DNA from: Hoeflea sp.
GTDB taxonomy: Bacteria; Pseudomonadota; Alphaproteobacteria; Rhizobiales; Rhizobiaceae
Direction: 5' to 3'
Assembly: GCA_020637795.1 (NCBI GenBank)
Contig: JACKJT010000001.1
Location: 186,001 to 250,000 of the forward strand
DNA length: 64,000 nucleotides
Part shown: piece by piece, positions 27,211-36,306 of the stretch
How the letters are laid out: each line of letters begins with the position of its first letter
How positions within the stretch are numbered: position 1 is the stretch's first letter
Program-made: the position numbers and the translations under genes
Notes under the pieces: model-generated
Databases searched by the model: none
What the model was told of the DNA's origin: nothing
What the model saw: only the letters and a program-made list of their open reading frames with translations

Positions 27211-27570
27211 ATGACCTACGTGCAAGGATTTCTGCTCGCCGTTCCCGATGCCAACAAGGCCGCCTACACGGAGCTGGCCGAAGCCTCCGCCAGGGTGTTT
27301 CGCGCCCATGGGGCGCTCTCCGTGGTGGAAACATGGGGTGTCTCTGTCCCAGATGGCAAGGTCACCTCGTTTCCGATGGCGGTGAAACTGGAGAAGGATG
27401 AATCCGTCGTTTTCTCGTGGATTACCTGGCCAGACAAGGAGACGGCCGACACTGCGATGGAGCCCTCTATGAAGGAACTGGAGCAATTGATGGGCGGTGA
27501 CATGAGCAAGATGCCGTTTGATGGCATGCGGATGATCTGGGGCGGTTTTGAAACGATCGTGGAAGCCTGA
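27211..27570 (+). CDS. DUF1428 family protein
   Basis: A 119-residue soluble protein matching DUF1428 (MTYVQGFLLAVPDANKAAYT; FPMAVKLEKDESVVFSWITW; FDGMRMIWGGFETIVE). The fold is a dimeric alpha-beta barrel, and the role is unknown. The start at 27211 is preferred because GGGAG lies 7 bases before it but touches the ATG at 27205. It follows the double-VOC gene by 20 bases and is likely in the same transcript. Confidence 0.88.
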   Translation: MTYVQGFLLAVPDANKAAYTELAEASARVFRAHGALSVVETWGVSVPDGKVTSFPMAVKLEKDESVVFSWITWPDKETADTAMEPSMKELEQLMGGDMSKMPFDGMRMIWGGFETIVEA

Positions 27571-27933
27571 CCGGCCGGGAGCGCGCTTCATGCCCCTTTC
27601 GTGGCCGGACAACGGCCTTGCGGATCCGGGCATGGGAGAGCGGAGCCAGAGCGGAATCGCCTCGCCTGCCCGAGAAATATCCTGAGCACCCCTTGCATTG
27701 GCGCAGGCGAACCCCATATGGTGATCATCAAAGAAATTTGTCTCCACGCTGACCACGGATGTACTGGCAGATGTGTCGAGGCAAGTCAGGAAGGTCGGTG
27801 CGAATTTCGCCCGGCCTTTTTCTTTGTCCCCTTGTCAGGCGCGTCGCCGCCCATCCCCAAGAATTCGCTGAACCTTGAACTCGCCGGTCCATGTCGCGAC
27901 ACTGGCATGGACCTGACGCGACAGAGGAACCCC
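27571..27933. other. Gap between DUF1428 and YrhK genes
   Basis: The 363 bases contain open frames reading into the YrhK gene but no family similarity or ribosome site. Near 27806-27840 there is an A/T-tract stretch without a convincing stem. I see no gene. Confidence 0.4.
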
Positions 27934-28212
27934 ATGGCCCTATTCCAGCAAGACAGCGCAACCCGCACGCCAAGACAGCGCAAGCTCTACGCCGCCTACG
28001 AACTGGCCTACACAGTCATCGACGCGGCCGCGGCGCTCCTGTTTCTCGCAGGCTCGATCCTGTTCTTCTATCCATCGCTGCAGGATCCGGCGATTTGGCT
28101 TTTCGTCATCGGTTCGGCCTGTTTCGCATTGAAACCGGTGCTGCGCGTGATCCGCGAGTTTCACCTGCTGGCCGCCGGAGATATCGACGATCTGGCCGCC
28201 CGCTACAGCTAA
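27934..28212 (+). CDS. YrhK-domain membrane protein
   Basis: A 92-residue protein with the YrhK domain: two transmembrane helices (AYTVIDAAAALLFLAGSILF and AIWLFVIGSACFALKPVLRV) joined by a short FYPSLQDP turn. The family is thought to be membrane-bound and has no known function. I start at MALFQQD (27934) because AGAGGAAC precedes it; longer in-frame starts reach into sequence without protein character. It is convergent with ppx, 9 bases apart. Confidence 0.85.
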   Translation: MALFQQDSATRTPRQRKLYAAYELAYTVIDAAAALLFLAGSILFFYPSLQDPAIWLFVIGSACFALKPVLRVIREFHLLAAGDIDDLAARYS

Positions 28213-28221
28213 GCCTTGCGT

Positions 28222-29748
28222 TCAGCCGATCCTGAACCCGAGCCGCTTGCCGGTCAGCTTGGCCAGTTGCTGCAGCCGGCCATCGAGCCGTTCGCCGACG
28301 AAGGCCTCGGAGGCCTTGGGCACCTTGAGAACGATGTCGACATCGCCATCGGAGGCCGCAGCGGGCACGAACTCGAGATGCGGCACCATGCCGGGCATCG
28401 ATGCCGAGAACAGGTAGACGACCCTGAGCATACCGCCCAGCAGCTTGGCGTAGTCGAGATATTTTGGCCCGGCGATCGCCGCCAGTTCCGACGACATGCC
28501 GTCATCGTTGAGGCCTTCGAAGCGGAAGTAGTTTGCCAGCGCAATATAGGCGCGGCCTGCATGGCTGATCCCGGTGAAGGTGCCATGGGCAATGATGTTG
28601 AGCGCCTGCGGGCCGCGGTAATCGGGATGGGCGCGCCAGGAGATATCGGCAAGCAGGCAGGCCGCCTGGCGGTAGCGGGCATCCTCCTCGGTTTCATGCA
28701 CGCCGAACACCGGGAACATGCGGCCGGTCCAGTCGGCGAGCTCGCGGGCATGCTCGGGCGACCGCGCGCGCAGGATCGCCAGTTCCCCTGCAGCCGTCAG
28801 CAGCGGATCGCGGGCGGCTTCGGCGGTTCCGAGCAGGGAGTAGAGATAGCCTTCGCGCACGCCCAGCGCAGAGAAGCTGACCCGCGCCGCCTTCATGGCG
28901 ATCAGCGTTTCCTGCAAGGCCACGGCGCCGTAGGGCAGCAGGCCACGGCGATTCCTGGAGATCGCCTTGATCGCGCTTATCCGCGATTGCTTCATCGCTG
29001 CCACTTCGGCGAGGAAGTCGATCGCCGGCTTGGCGTCGATCTCGTAGGCCTGCATCATGTGCAGCGGGTATCCGGTGATTTCCATGTGCAGCTTGGCGAT
29101 GTTTCGCCAGGTGCCGCCAACCGCGTAGAAGGTCCGCCCTGCCCCGCCCGGAAGAACGGTCGATTGCTTCAGCGCCCGCTTGGCGATCGCCCTCGCCCTC
29201 GAGACCGAATTGCCGGACATCTCGGCCAGCCTGAGGCCGCCCAGCGGCAGGGTCTGCCCACCGGAATAGCTGTTGCCCTTCACGTCGACGAGTTCGAGCG
29301 AACCGCCGCCGAGATCGCCGGCAATGCCATCGGGCTTGTAGTAGCCGGCGATCACCCCGAGAGCCGAGAAACGGGCCTCTTCCTCACCTGTCAGCAAACG
29401 AATTCGGCATCCGAGAATGATTTCGGCCGAGGCAATGAAGCTGGCGCCGTTCTCGGCCTCCCGGGCGGCTGCCGTGGCAAGCACATGCATCTCGAAGGCG
29501 CGGGCCTGTTCGGAAAGCGCCCGAAAGCGTTTCAGCGCCGCCAGCGCCCGATCGATGCCGGTCTCGTCCATTCTTCCGGTGGCGGCAAGGCCCTTGCCGA
29601 GGCCGCACAGAACCTTCTCGTTGAACAGCACGGACGGCGCCCGGTTGAGCCCCTCGTAAATCACGAGACGCACGGAGTTTGAACCAATGTCGATGACAGA
29701 AACGGGATGTATGCCCGGCAGTCGGCCTTGCGCTTCCGATTCCACCAT
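28222..29748 (-). CDS. ppx: Exopolyphosphatase (Ppx/GppA family)
   Basis: Cytosolic enzyme removing terminal phosphate from polyphosphate, and possibly pppGpp. The 508 residues start with the sugar-kinase/actin-like fold (VSVIDIGSNSVRLVIYEGLN), followed by the second phosphate loop (GDLGGGSLELVDV), with an HD-like helical C-terminal part. The natural partner ppk is upstream on the same strand, but a MITE-like element lies between them and ends 3 bases before this ATG. No ribosome site is visible, so the leader is contributed by the element. Confidence 0.93.
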   Translation of the reverse strand: MVESEAQGRLPGIHPVSVIDIGSNSVRLVIYEGLNRAPSVLFNEKVLCGLGKGLAATGRMDETGIDRALAALKRFRALSEQARAFEMHVLATAAAREAENGASFIASAEIILGCRIRLLTGEEEARFSALGVIAGYYKPDGIAGDLGGGSLELVDVKGNSYSGGQTLPLGGLRLAEMSGNSVSRARAIAKRALKQSTVLPGGAGRTFYAVGGTWRNIAKLHMEITGYPLHMMQAYEIDAKPAIDFLAEVAAMKQSRISAIKAISRNRRGLLPYGAVALQETLIAMKAARVSFSALGVREGYLYSLLGTAEAARDPLLTAAGELAILRARSPEHARELADWTGRMFPVFGVHETEEDARYRQAACLLADISWRAHPDYRGPQALNIIAHGTFTGISHAGRAYIALANYFRFEGLNDDGMSSELAAIAGPKYLDYAKLLGGMLRVVYLFSASMPGMVPHLEFVPAAASDGDVDIVLKVPKASEAFVGERLDGRLQQLAKLTGKRLGFRIG

Positions 29749-29751
29749 ATT

Positions 29752-30062
29752 TAGAGCCGATCATCTTTAGATGGCATCGTTTGAACGCCGGGATTTCGTG
29801 ATCTGGCAAGGAGCGGGAGGCGACGCGGCGCGAGCGCCGTTAGCCGCGCGCGACGCTGTCCAGAGCGCGAAAGACCAAGTTCAGACGATGACAAGGCATC
29901 GATCCTGATCAAACACCTGTCTTCGCCAGGCTTGGACGTCTTTTCCGCGCCAGCGTCGTCAAAATCCTCGCACGATGCGCTGCATCGCGCTTGCGGTTTT
30001 TCCTCGCTGACACGAAAAATCCTGTCCATCAAATCGCTTCCAGCTAAAGATGATCGGCTCTA
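29752..30062 (-). mobile_element. MITE-like element, full copy
   Basis: A 307-base element with perfect inverted ends (GAGCCGATCATCTTTAG at 29754-29770, its reverse complement at 30044-30060) flanked on both sides by TA, as IS630/Tc1-mariner-type insertions leave. It has no transposase. A 93-codon frame runs through it on the minus strand but a stop breaks it in the second copy, so it is not coding. The minus-strand orientation matches copy two relative to the downstream gene. It separates ppk from ppx. Confidence 0.85.
29970..29990 (-). repeat. Conserved hairpin inside MITE copy one
   Basis: Read on the minus strand: GCGCGATGC, loop AGC, GCATCGTGC, a 9-bp stem in which one pair is G-U. The same hairpin in copy two (60889-60909) has all Watson-Crick pairs. 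See the finding on conserved structure. Confidence 0.7.
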
Positions 30063-30333
30063 AGGCGCTCTTCGGTTAAGGCGACGCGTTCCGCCTGAGC
30101 GGAGCGAGACCAGGATCAACGAATTCTGCGCCCTTATATATGGCATTAGCGGGAACTGAAACCCGGCAAGACCACTTCTGCAGTGGTTGTCCCGCACCAA
30201 TTCACACGACTTTCGGCGGGTGTGAAAACCAGCCCGCATCGCCTGCTCACCCCGAACCTCGGCATGCGAACGCCGGACATCACGAAAAGCCTGCCCCGTT
30301 TCCGGACCGACAATCACACTGCATGGCCACAGA
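30063..30333. other. ppk 3' flank
   Basis: The 271 bases between the ppk stop and the MITE contain short open frames without ribosome sites or family similarity. I see no terminator with a T tract, so transcription may run from ppk through the element into ppx. Confidence 0.4.
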
Positions 30334-32547
30334 TCAGCGTTTGCTGCGCGACGCCCGGGCCAGCCGGTCGGCGATCAGTTTCGGAGCGTTGGATTTCAAG
30401 GCTTCACCGCGGCCCGACAGGCTGGGATTGGTCATGAAATAGACCTGCGCATTGAAGGGCTCTTCATCAACACCGGGTTCCACCCGGCGCGAGGTTCCGT
30501 CCGGCAGGATCTCGTAGCTCTGCTGATTGTCGATCATGTTGCCCAGCATGATCTGCGAGAGCACCTGCTCATGCACGGTCTTGTTGACGATCGGCACCAG
30601 GGTCTCGACCCGGCGGTCGAGATTGCGCGGCATCAGGTCGGCCGAGCCGATATAGACCAGCGCTTCCGCGGACGGCAGGCCGTGGCCGTTGCCGAAGCAA
30701 TAGATCCGGCTGTGCTCGAGGAAGCGCCCGACGATCGACTTGACGTGAATATGTTCTGACAGCCCCGGAACCTGCGGCCTCAGGCAACAGATGCCGCGGA
30801 CCACCAGATCGATCTCGACGCCGGCCTGGCTGGCGCGATAGAGCGCATCGATGATTTCGGGATCGACCAGCGAGTTCATCTTCATCCAGACCGCTGCCGG
30901 CCGCCGCGCCTCGGCATGGCGGATTTCCGCCTCAATGTTCTCGAGGATCTTGTTTCGCAGGTTGAGCGGCGATACCGCCAGCTTGACCAGCCCCTCGGGC
31001 TCGCCGTAGCCGGTGATGAAATTGAAGACATGGGCCATGTCGCGGGCAATGACCGGATCACAGGTGAAATAGGACAGGTCGGTGTAGATCTTGGCGGTGA
31101 CCGGGTGATAATTGCCGGTGCCGAGGTGGCAGTAGGAGACCAGCTTGCCCTCCTCCCGCCGCACGATCAGCGACATCTTGGCGTGAGTCTTGAGTTCGAT
31201 GAAACCGAAGACAACCTGCACGCCGGCGCGCTCGAGGTCGCGGGCCCAGCGGATGTTGGCTTCCTCGTCGAACCTGGCCTTGAGTTCGACCAGCGCGGTG
31301 ACCGACTTGCCGGCCTCGGCCGCATCGACCAGCGCCCGGACGATGGGGCTGTCGTTGGACGTCCGGTAGAGCGTCTGCTTGATCGCCAGCACGTCGGGAT
31401 CACGCGCTGCCTGGAACAGAAACTGGACCACCGCGTCGAAGGATTCGTAGGGGTGATGGACCACCAGATCCTTCTCACGGATCGCGGCGAAGGTGTCGCC
31501 GGCATGCTCGCGGATGCGTTCGGGAAAACGGGCGTTGTAGGGTTCGAACTTGAGATCGTCGCGCGGCGCCTTGGCGATTTCGGACAGCGTGTTGAGCGCC
31601 AGCAGGCCGGGCAGCACCGCCACGCGGTTTTCCGGCACGTTGGTTTCGTGCACCACGAATTCGCGCAGGCTTTGCGGCAGTTCCGAATCGAACTCGATTC
31701 GGATCACCGATCCGCGGCGCCGGCGCTTGAGCGCGCTTTCGAACAGGCGGACCAGGTCCTCGGCCTCTTCCTCGACCTCGATATCGGAATCGCGAATGAT
31801 CCGGAACGTGCCCGAACCGCGGACCTCGTAACCGGGATAGAGCGAGCCGATGAACAGGCTGACCACATCCTCGAGCGTGATGTAGCGGATGGCGCCGTCT
31901 AGGTCGGGCAGCCGCAGGAAGCGGTCGAGCGCCACCGGCAGGCGGATCAGCGCGGTCATCGGCTCGTTTGCCGCCTTGGAGGCCAGCTGCAGGCAGATCG
32001 AAAACCCGAGATTCGGAATGAACGGAAACGGATGGGCCGGATCGATCGACAGCGGCGTCAGCACCGGGAAGATCGACTGCAGGAACTCGTCCTCGAGCCA
32101 GGCCATGTCGCCTTCCACCAGCACGGAAGGACGCACGATGTAGATGTTTTCGGCCGCCAGGTTCTGCTGCAGGATGGCCAGGGACGCCTGCTGTTCGAGT
32201 TGCAGCCCGTCGATTTCCTCGAGGATCTGGTCGAGCTGCTCGTTCGGCGACAGGCCGTCGGGCGAGCGGTTGACGATGCCTTCGCGCACCTGACCCTCAA
32301 GCCCGGCGACGCGCACCATGAAGAACTCGTCCAGATTGGCAGCCGAGATCGACAGGAAGCGCACCCGCTCAAGCAGCGGATGGGCGGCGTTGAGCGTCTC
32401 CTCGAGCACCCGGCGATTGAACTGCAGCCAGGAAAACTCGCGGTTGATGAAGCGCTTCGGACTGGTCAGCAGGTCCTCCGCCGAAATATCCGACGTTGCC
32501 GGATCAATCCGCAGTTCACTCGCGCCCGCACCCTCGTAATCGACCAT
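30334..32547 (-). CDS. ppk1: Polyphosphate kinase 1
   Basis: Membrane-associated enzyme making polyphosphate from ATP. The 737 residues have the N-terminal domain (INREFSWLQFNRRVLEETLN), a head domain and two PLD-like C domains with the histidine motifs (SYCHLGTGNYHPVTAKIYTD; RVETLVPIV near the end). I start at the second ATG of the pair (32547, MVDYEGAG) because GGAG is 6 bases upstream; a GTG at 32580 has no ribosome site. It follows hdaA by about 60 bases and forms a phosphate-storage cassette with ppx. Confidence 0.94.
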   Translation of the reverse strand: MVDYEGAGASELRIDPATSDISAEDLLTSPKRFINREFSWLQFNRRVLEETLNAAHPLLERVRFLSISAANLDEFFMVRVAGLEGQVREGIVNRSPDGLSPNEQLDQILEEIDGLQLEQQASLAILQQNLAAENIYIVRPSVLVEGDMAWLEDEFLQSIFPVLTPLSIDPAHPFPFIPNLGFSICLQLASKAANEPMTALIRLPVALDRFLRLPDLDGAIRYITLEDVVSLFIGSLYPGYEVRGSGTFRIIRDSDIEVEEEAEDLVRLFESALKRRRRGSVIRIEFDSELPQSLREFVVHETNVPENRVAVLPGLLALNTLSEIAKAPRDDLKFEPYNARFPERIREHAGDTFAAIREKDLVVHHPYESFDAVVQFLFQAARDPDVLAIKQTLYRTSNDSPIVRALVDAAEAGKSVTALVELKARFDEEANIRWARDLERAGVQVVFGFIELKTHAKMSLIVRREEGKLVSYCHLGTGNYHPVTAKIYTDLSYFTCDPVIARDMAHVFNFITGYGEPEGLVKLAVSPLNLRNKILENIEAEIRHAEARRPAAVWMKMNSLVDPEIIDALYRASQAGVEIDLVVRGICCLRPQVPGLSEHIHVKSIVGRFLEHSRIYCFGNGHGLPSAEALVYIGSADLMPRNLDRRVETLVPIVNKTVHEQVLSQIMLGNMIDNQQSYEILPDGTSRRVEPGVDEEPFNAQVYFMTNPSLSGRGEALKSNAPKLIADRLARASRSKR

Positions 32548-32605
32548 CATGCACTCCAACGCCCCGGTTATGGAATCCACCGTCTATAGCACAACAACGA
32601 AGGAA

Positions 32606-33310
32606 CTATGACACTTCCGTGTCGCTCGCTCCGCTGTCCATTTCAGCCAGAACCTCGGCCGCGAGCGCCCGGGTGATCTTCGATCCGCGCGCCAGCGCCA
32701 GCTGGTCAAGGCGGGTGACGACCGTCCGCGCGGCGGCGAGCGAACGCTCCATGCGGGCGACAAGCCAGGCGATGATCCTGTCATCGACCACGACCTGCCG
32801 GTCGGCGAACAGCTTGACCATCACCTTGGCCAGCAGTTCCTCATCCGGCTCGGCGATCTCGACCACCGTTGCCGCCTTCAGGCGGGAGGCAAGATCCGGC
32901 AATGTCACCCGCCATCCGGCAGGCCAGAGCCTGCTGGTGATCAGGATCGCGGTGCCGTTCTGGCGCGCCGCGTTGATGAGATGAAACAGCGCGGTCTCGT
33001 CAAAACCCGCATGATCGATGTCCTCGATCAGCACCGGGCCGCGGGCGGCGGTTTCGAGCACCATCGGATCGGGTCTGTCGATGTCGACCCTGGTCGCGCC
33101 AACGCGGTTGGCCCAGATGCTGGCGAGATGGGATTTTCCCGATCCCGTGGGCCCGGCCAGAATCACCACCGGCGACGGCCAGTCGGGCCAGCGGTCGACG
33201 ATCGCCACCGCCGCGTTCAAGCGGTCGGAGACGATCAGGTCATCCCGGCCGGAAGCCGGGTCATGATCGAATTCAAGCGGCAATTGCCGTGTGGCAGGCG
33301 GTTTGGCCAT
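32606..33310 (-). CDS. hdaA: DnaA regulatory inactivator HdaA
   Basis: Short DnaA-like AAA+ protein (234 residues) that, bound to the beta clamp, stimulates ATP hydrolysis by DnaA and so prevents re-initiation (RIDA). The clamp-binding motif QLPLEF is at residues 9-14 and the Walker A motif GPTGSGKS at 53-60; the DnaA DNA-binding domain is missing, as in Hda. Its start overlaps the stop of the PerM-like gene (TGATG), so the two are translationally coupled. HdaA is established in Caulobacter; the assignment here rests on motif and size. Confidence 0.92.
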   Translation of the reverse strand: MAKPPATRQLPLEFDHDPASGRDDLIVSDRLNAAVAIVDRWPDWPSPVVILAGPTGSGKSHLASIWANRVGATRVDIDRPDPMVLETAARGPVLIEDIDHAGFDETALFHLINAARQNGTAILITSRLWPAGWRVTLPDLASRLKAATVVEIAEPDEELLAKVMVKLFADRQVVVDDRIIAWLVARMERSLAAARTVVTRLDQLALARGSKITRALAAEVLAEMDSGASDTEVS

Positions 33311-34437
33311 CAGTTTCCCGGCGCGTCGTCAGCGGATTGGCCCGACCGTGGAACCGGACGTTGGGTGCCGTGATAGAGATCGCTCTCGAGGTAGCGGGCA
33401 ATGGCAAAGCGCACCAGAACGCCGACCGAGGCAGCCGCCGGCACCGCGATCAGCATGCCGACAAAGCCGAACAGGGCGCCGAACGCGAACAGCGCGAACA
33501 TCAGCCAGACCGGATGCAACCCGACCGACTTGCCGACCAGCCGCGGCTGCAGGATGTTGCCTTCGAAAAACTGCCCCACCGCGAAGACGGCGATCACCGC
33601 GCCGATCATGACGAAATCCGGCCAGAACTGCACCACCGCGACGATCAGGGCCAGCACCAGACCAACCAGCGAACCGACATAGGGGATGAAGCTGATGAGG
33701 CCGGCGAACAGCCCGATGAGGAGACCGAAGTTCAGTCCGACGATGGAAAGACCGACGGCATAGATCAGGCCGAGGATGATGCAGACGCTGCCCTGCCCGC
33801 GGACGAAGCCGGCAATGGTGGCGTCAATCTGCCGGGCCAGATGGCGAACGGTGTCGACATGATCGCGCGGCACCCAGTCGTCGACCTTCTCGACCATTCT
33901 GTCCCAGTCGAGCAGCAGATAGAAGGCAACAACCGGGGTGACCACGAACAGCGCTGCGATGTCGAGAAGCGCCATGCCGGAATTCCAGATCTGCTGGAAG
34001 ATGGTGCCGACCAGACCGGCGCCTTCCTTGAGAAGGGCGGCAAAGCTTTCCTTGATCTGACCCAGCTGGTCGCCGATCCAGCTTGGCAACAAGGTGGAAT
34101 CCGCCGTCAGCAGCGCCTGGAGCTGGGTGATATAACCCGGGATCCGGGCCCCCAGGTCAGCCGCCTGCGTCACCAGGATGGGGATCAGGACGACCAGCGA
34201 GATGGCAAACAGCGCGACGAACGCGGCCAGGATGGCAAGAGTGGCCATCATCCTGGAAAATCCGCGGCGTTCGAACCAGTCAGCCACCGGATCGAGGAAA
34301 TAGGCAAGCGCCATGCCGGCGATAAACGGCAGCAGGATGGAGCGGAACACCATCAGGAAGGCGATGACCACGGCCAGCGCCAGCAACCAGAAGAATATCT
34401 GCCGGCGAAGCGCCGCCCGGTCTACATGAATGGTCAT
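33310..34437 (-). CDS. AI-2E family transporter (PerM-like)
   Basis: A 375-residue inner-membrane protein with eight predicted helices and a central hydrophilic segment, as in the PerM/AI-2E exporter family (YdiK, TqsA). Family marks include GMALAYFLDPVADWFERRGF and FIPYVGSLVGLVLALIVAVV. The substrate is unknown; the family name comes from TqsA and does not prove autoinducer export. I start at MTIHVDR (34437) with GAGGTG upstream. It is coupled to hdaA. Confidence 0.9.
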   Translation of the reverse strand: MTIHVDRAALRRQIFFWLLALAVVIAFLMVFRSILLPFIAGMALAYFLDPVADWFERRGFSRMMATLAILAAFVALFAISLVVLIPILVTQAADLGARIPGYITQLQALLTADSTLLPSWIGDQLGQIKESFAALLKEGAGLVGTIFQQIWNSGMALLDIAALFVVTPVVAFYLLLDWDRMVEKVDDWVPRDHVDTVRHLARQIDATIAGFVRGQGSVCIILGLIYAVGLSIVGLNFGLLIGLFAGLISFIPYVGSLVGLVLALIVAVVQFWPDFVMIGAVIAVFAVGQFFEGNILQPRLVGKSVGLHPVWLMFALFAFGALFGFVGMLIAVPAAASVGVLVRFAIARYLESDLYHGTQRPVPRSGQSADDAPGN

Positions 34438-34486
34438 GGTCACCTCGCTTGCGGACCGGCTGCGTCCGGCCATTCCGCGCCCAAAA

Positions 34487-35032
34487 TCAATCGGCTTGCC
34501 CCACGCCGGCCATGTGCCTGAGCCAGGTGACGAGATAGGCGCTGGCCGAAGCGATGGTCAAGCCCGCAACCGCATAGATCATCCATCCTATGAAAGCGTC
34601 AAGACGGGCAAGCCCGGCAAGGTCCGCCAGCACCAGGACGAGCAGCACGATCTGGACCATGGTGTTGGCCTTCGAGATCAGCAGTGGTCGCATTTCAACC
34701 GGATTTTCCAGCAGGCTGGACAGCACCACGGCGCCAACGATCAGCGCATCGCGCGAGACGGCAAAGATCACCAGCCAGCTGGGCAAGACGCCAAGCCATC
34801 CGAGCATGACAAACACGCTGACCAGCAGGAACTTGTCGGCGACCGGATCGAGCCAGGCTCCAAGCTCCGAGCGCTGATTGAAATTGCGGGCAATGAAGCC
34901 GTCCAGGCCATCGGACACGCCGGCCAGCAGGAACAACACGAAAGCCGCCAGCATCTCGCCGTTGATCATCGCAAGAATGACCAGGGGAACCATGATGAAC
35001 CGGGCAACCGTGATGAGATTGGGCAGTGTCAT
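34487..35032 (-). CDS. CDP-alcohol phosphatidyltransferase family protein
   Basis: A 181-residue inner-membrane enzyme with the CDP-alcohol motif DG-x2-DG-x-A-R-x9-G-x3-D-x3-D, seen as SDGLDGFIARNFNQRSELGA then WLDPVADKFLL. Four to six helices are visible. It could act as a cardiolipin or phosphatidylglycerol-phosphate synthase-like enzyme; a separate pgsA lies at 52.5 kb, so this is a second family member and its product is open. It is divergent from purM and first in the minus-strand block ending in ppx. Confidence 0.9.
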   Translation of the reverse strand: MTLPNLITVARFIMVPLVILAMINGEMLAAFVLFLLAGVSDGLDGFIARNFNQRSELGAWLDPVADKFLLVSVFVMLGWLGVLPSWLVIFAVSRDALIVGAVVLSSLLENPVEMRPLLISKANTMVQIVLLVLVLADLAGLARLDAFIGWMIYAVAGLTIASASAYLVTWLRHMAGVGQAD

Positions 35033-35235
35033 GAGCTACAAACGATCCTGAACGATCTGGATATGGCGACTGGTGAGCCCTTTTCCAATGGCTTGCGGCA
35101 GGAATAGTACGCCTGGGCACAGTTTTCCCGTCGATTGTGACGTTGCAGCCCAAGCTCCGGCTTGCGGAATTGCCCGCAAAATGTCATCCCCCGGGCATAC
35201 ACAGCTCCTTTGTAACCCAGAGAGGGGAAGCCAGG

Positions 35236-36306
35236 ATGGCGGATCCGAAGAACGGCCTTACCTATGCCCAGGCGGGTGTCGACATCGATGCCGGCAACGA
35301 GATGGTCAACCGCATCAAGCCGCTGGTGCGCTCGACCCGGCGTCCGGGCGCGGATGGTGAAATTGGCGGCTTCGGCGGCCTGTTCGACCTCAAGGCCGCA
35401 GGCTTTTCCGACCCGGTGCTGGTGGCCGCCAATGACGGCGTCGGTACCAAGCTGAAAGTGGCGATCGAAGCCGGCATTCACGACACCGTCGGCATCGATC
35501 TGGTTGCCATGTGCGTCAACGATCTGGTTGTCCAGGGCGCCGAGCCGCTGTTCTTTCTCGATTATTTCGCCACCGGTAAGCTCGACCCGGAACAGGGCGC
35601 GGCGATCGTCGCCGGCATCGCCCAGGGCTGCCTGCAGGCCGGATGCGCGCTGATCGGCGGGGAAACGGCGGAAATGCCGGGCATGTACCGCGATGGCGAC
35701 TACGATCTCGCAGGCTTTGCGGTGGGGGCGGCCGAACGCGGCCAGCTGCTGCCGGCGGGCACGCTGTCGGAAGGCGATGTTGTTCTGGGCCTTGTCTCCT
35801 CCGGCGTTCACTCCAACGGGTACTCGCTGGTGCGGCGGATCGTCGAGCTCAGCGGACTCGATTACGACGCCCCTGCCCCGTTCGATGCCTCGCGCAGCCT
35901 TGGCGCGGCGCTGCTCGAGCCGACCCGGATCTATGTCAAGTCGCTGCTTGCGGCTATCCGCGAAACCGGCGCGATCCAGGCATTGGCCCACATTACCGGT
36001 GGCGGCTATCCCGAAAACCTGCCCCGCGTGCTGCCCGAAGGGCTTGCTGCGGAAATCGATCTCGACGCCATCAAGGCGCCGGCGGTGTTTTCATGGCTGG
36101 CCCGGACCGGCGGCGTGGCACCGGAAGAGATGTTGCGCACCTTCAATTGCGGCGTCGGCATGATTGCGGTCACGCCTGAAGCGGATGCAGACCGCGTTGC
36201 TGCCGCGCTGGCAGCCGAGGGCGAGACGGTTATCCGGCTTGGACGGCTGACAAGGCGGGCCGACAACGGCCCCGGCGTTGTCTACAAGGGAACGCTCAAG
36301 CTGTGA
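35236..36306 (+). CDS. purM: Phosphoribosylformylglycinamidine cyclo-ligase
   Basis: Cytosolic purine-pathway enzyme (AIR synthetase) closing the imidazole ring. The 356 residues contain the ATP site DGVGTKLKVAIEAGIHDTVG then VAMCVNDLVVQGAEPLFFLD, GGETAEMPGMY and HITGGGYPENLPR, all family signatures. I start at MADPKNG (35236) with AGAGGGGAAG upstream; the in-frame start at 35137 would add 33 residues. purN overlaps its stop by four bases. Confidence 0.97.
   Translation: MADPKNGLTYAQAGVDIDAGNEMVNRIKPLVRSTRRPGADGEIGGFGGLFDLKAAGFSDPVLVAANDGVGTKLKVAIEAGIHDTVGIDLVAMCVNDLVVQGAEPLFFLDYFATGKLDPEQGAAIVAGIAQGCLQAGCALIGGETAEMPGMYRDGDYDLAGFAVGAAERGQLLPAGTLSEGDVVLGLVSSGVHSNGYSLVRRIVELSGLDYDAPAPFDASRSLGAALLEPTRIYVKSLLAAIRETGAIQALAHITGGGYPENLPRVLPEGLAAEIDLDAIKAPAVFSWLARTGGVAPEEMLRTFNCGVGMIAVTPEADADRVAAALAAEGETVIRLGRLTRRADNGPGVVYKGTLKL

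Noticed and set aside
27601..27933. Upstream extension of the YrhK gene
   Set aside because: No similarity; AGAGGAAC before 27934 marks a better start.
29773..30032. 93-codon frame inside the full MITE copy
   Set aside because: The second copy has TAG early in the same frame (MDRIFRVS then stop) and the frame has no family similarity.
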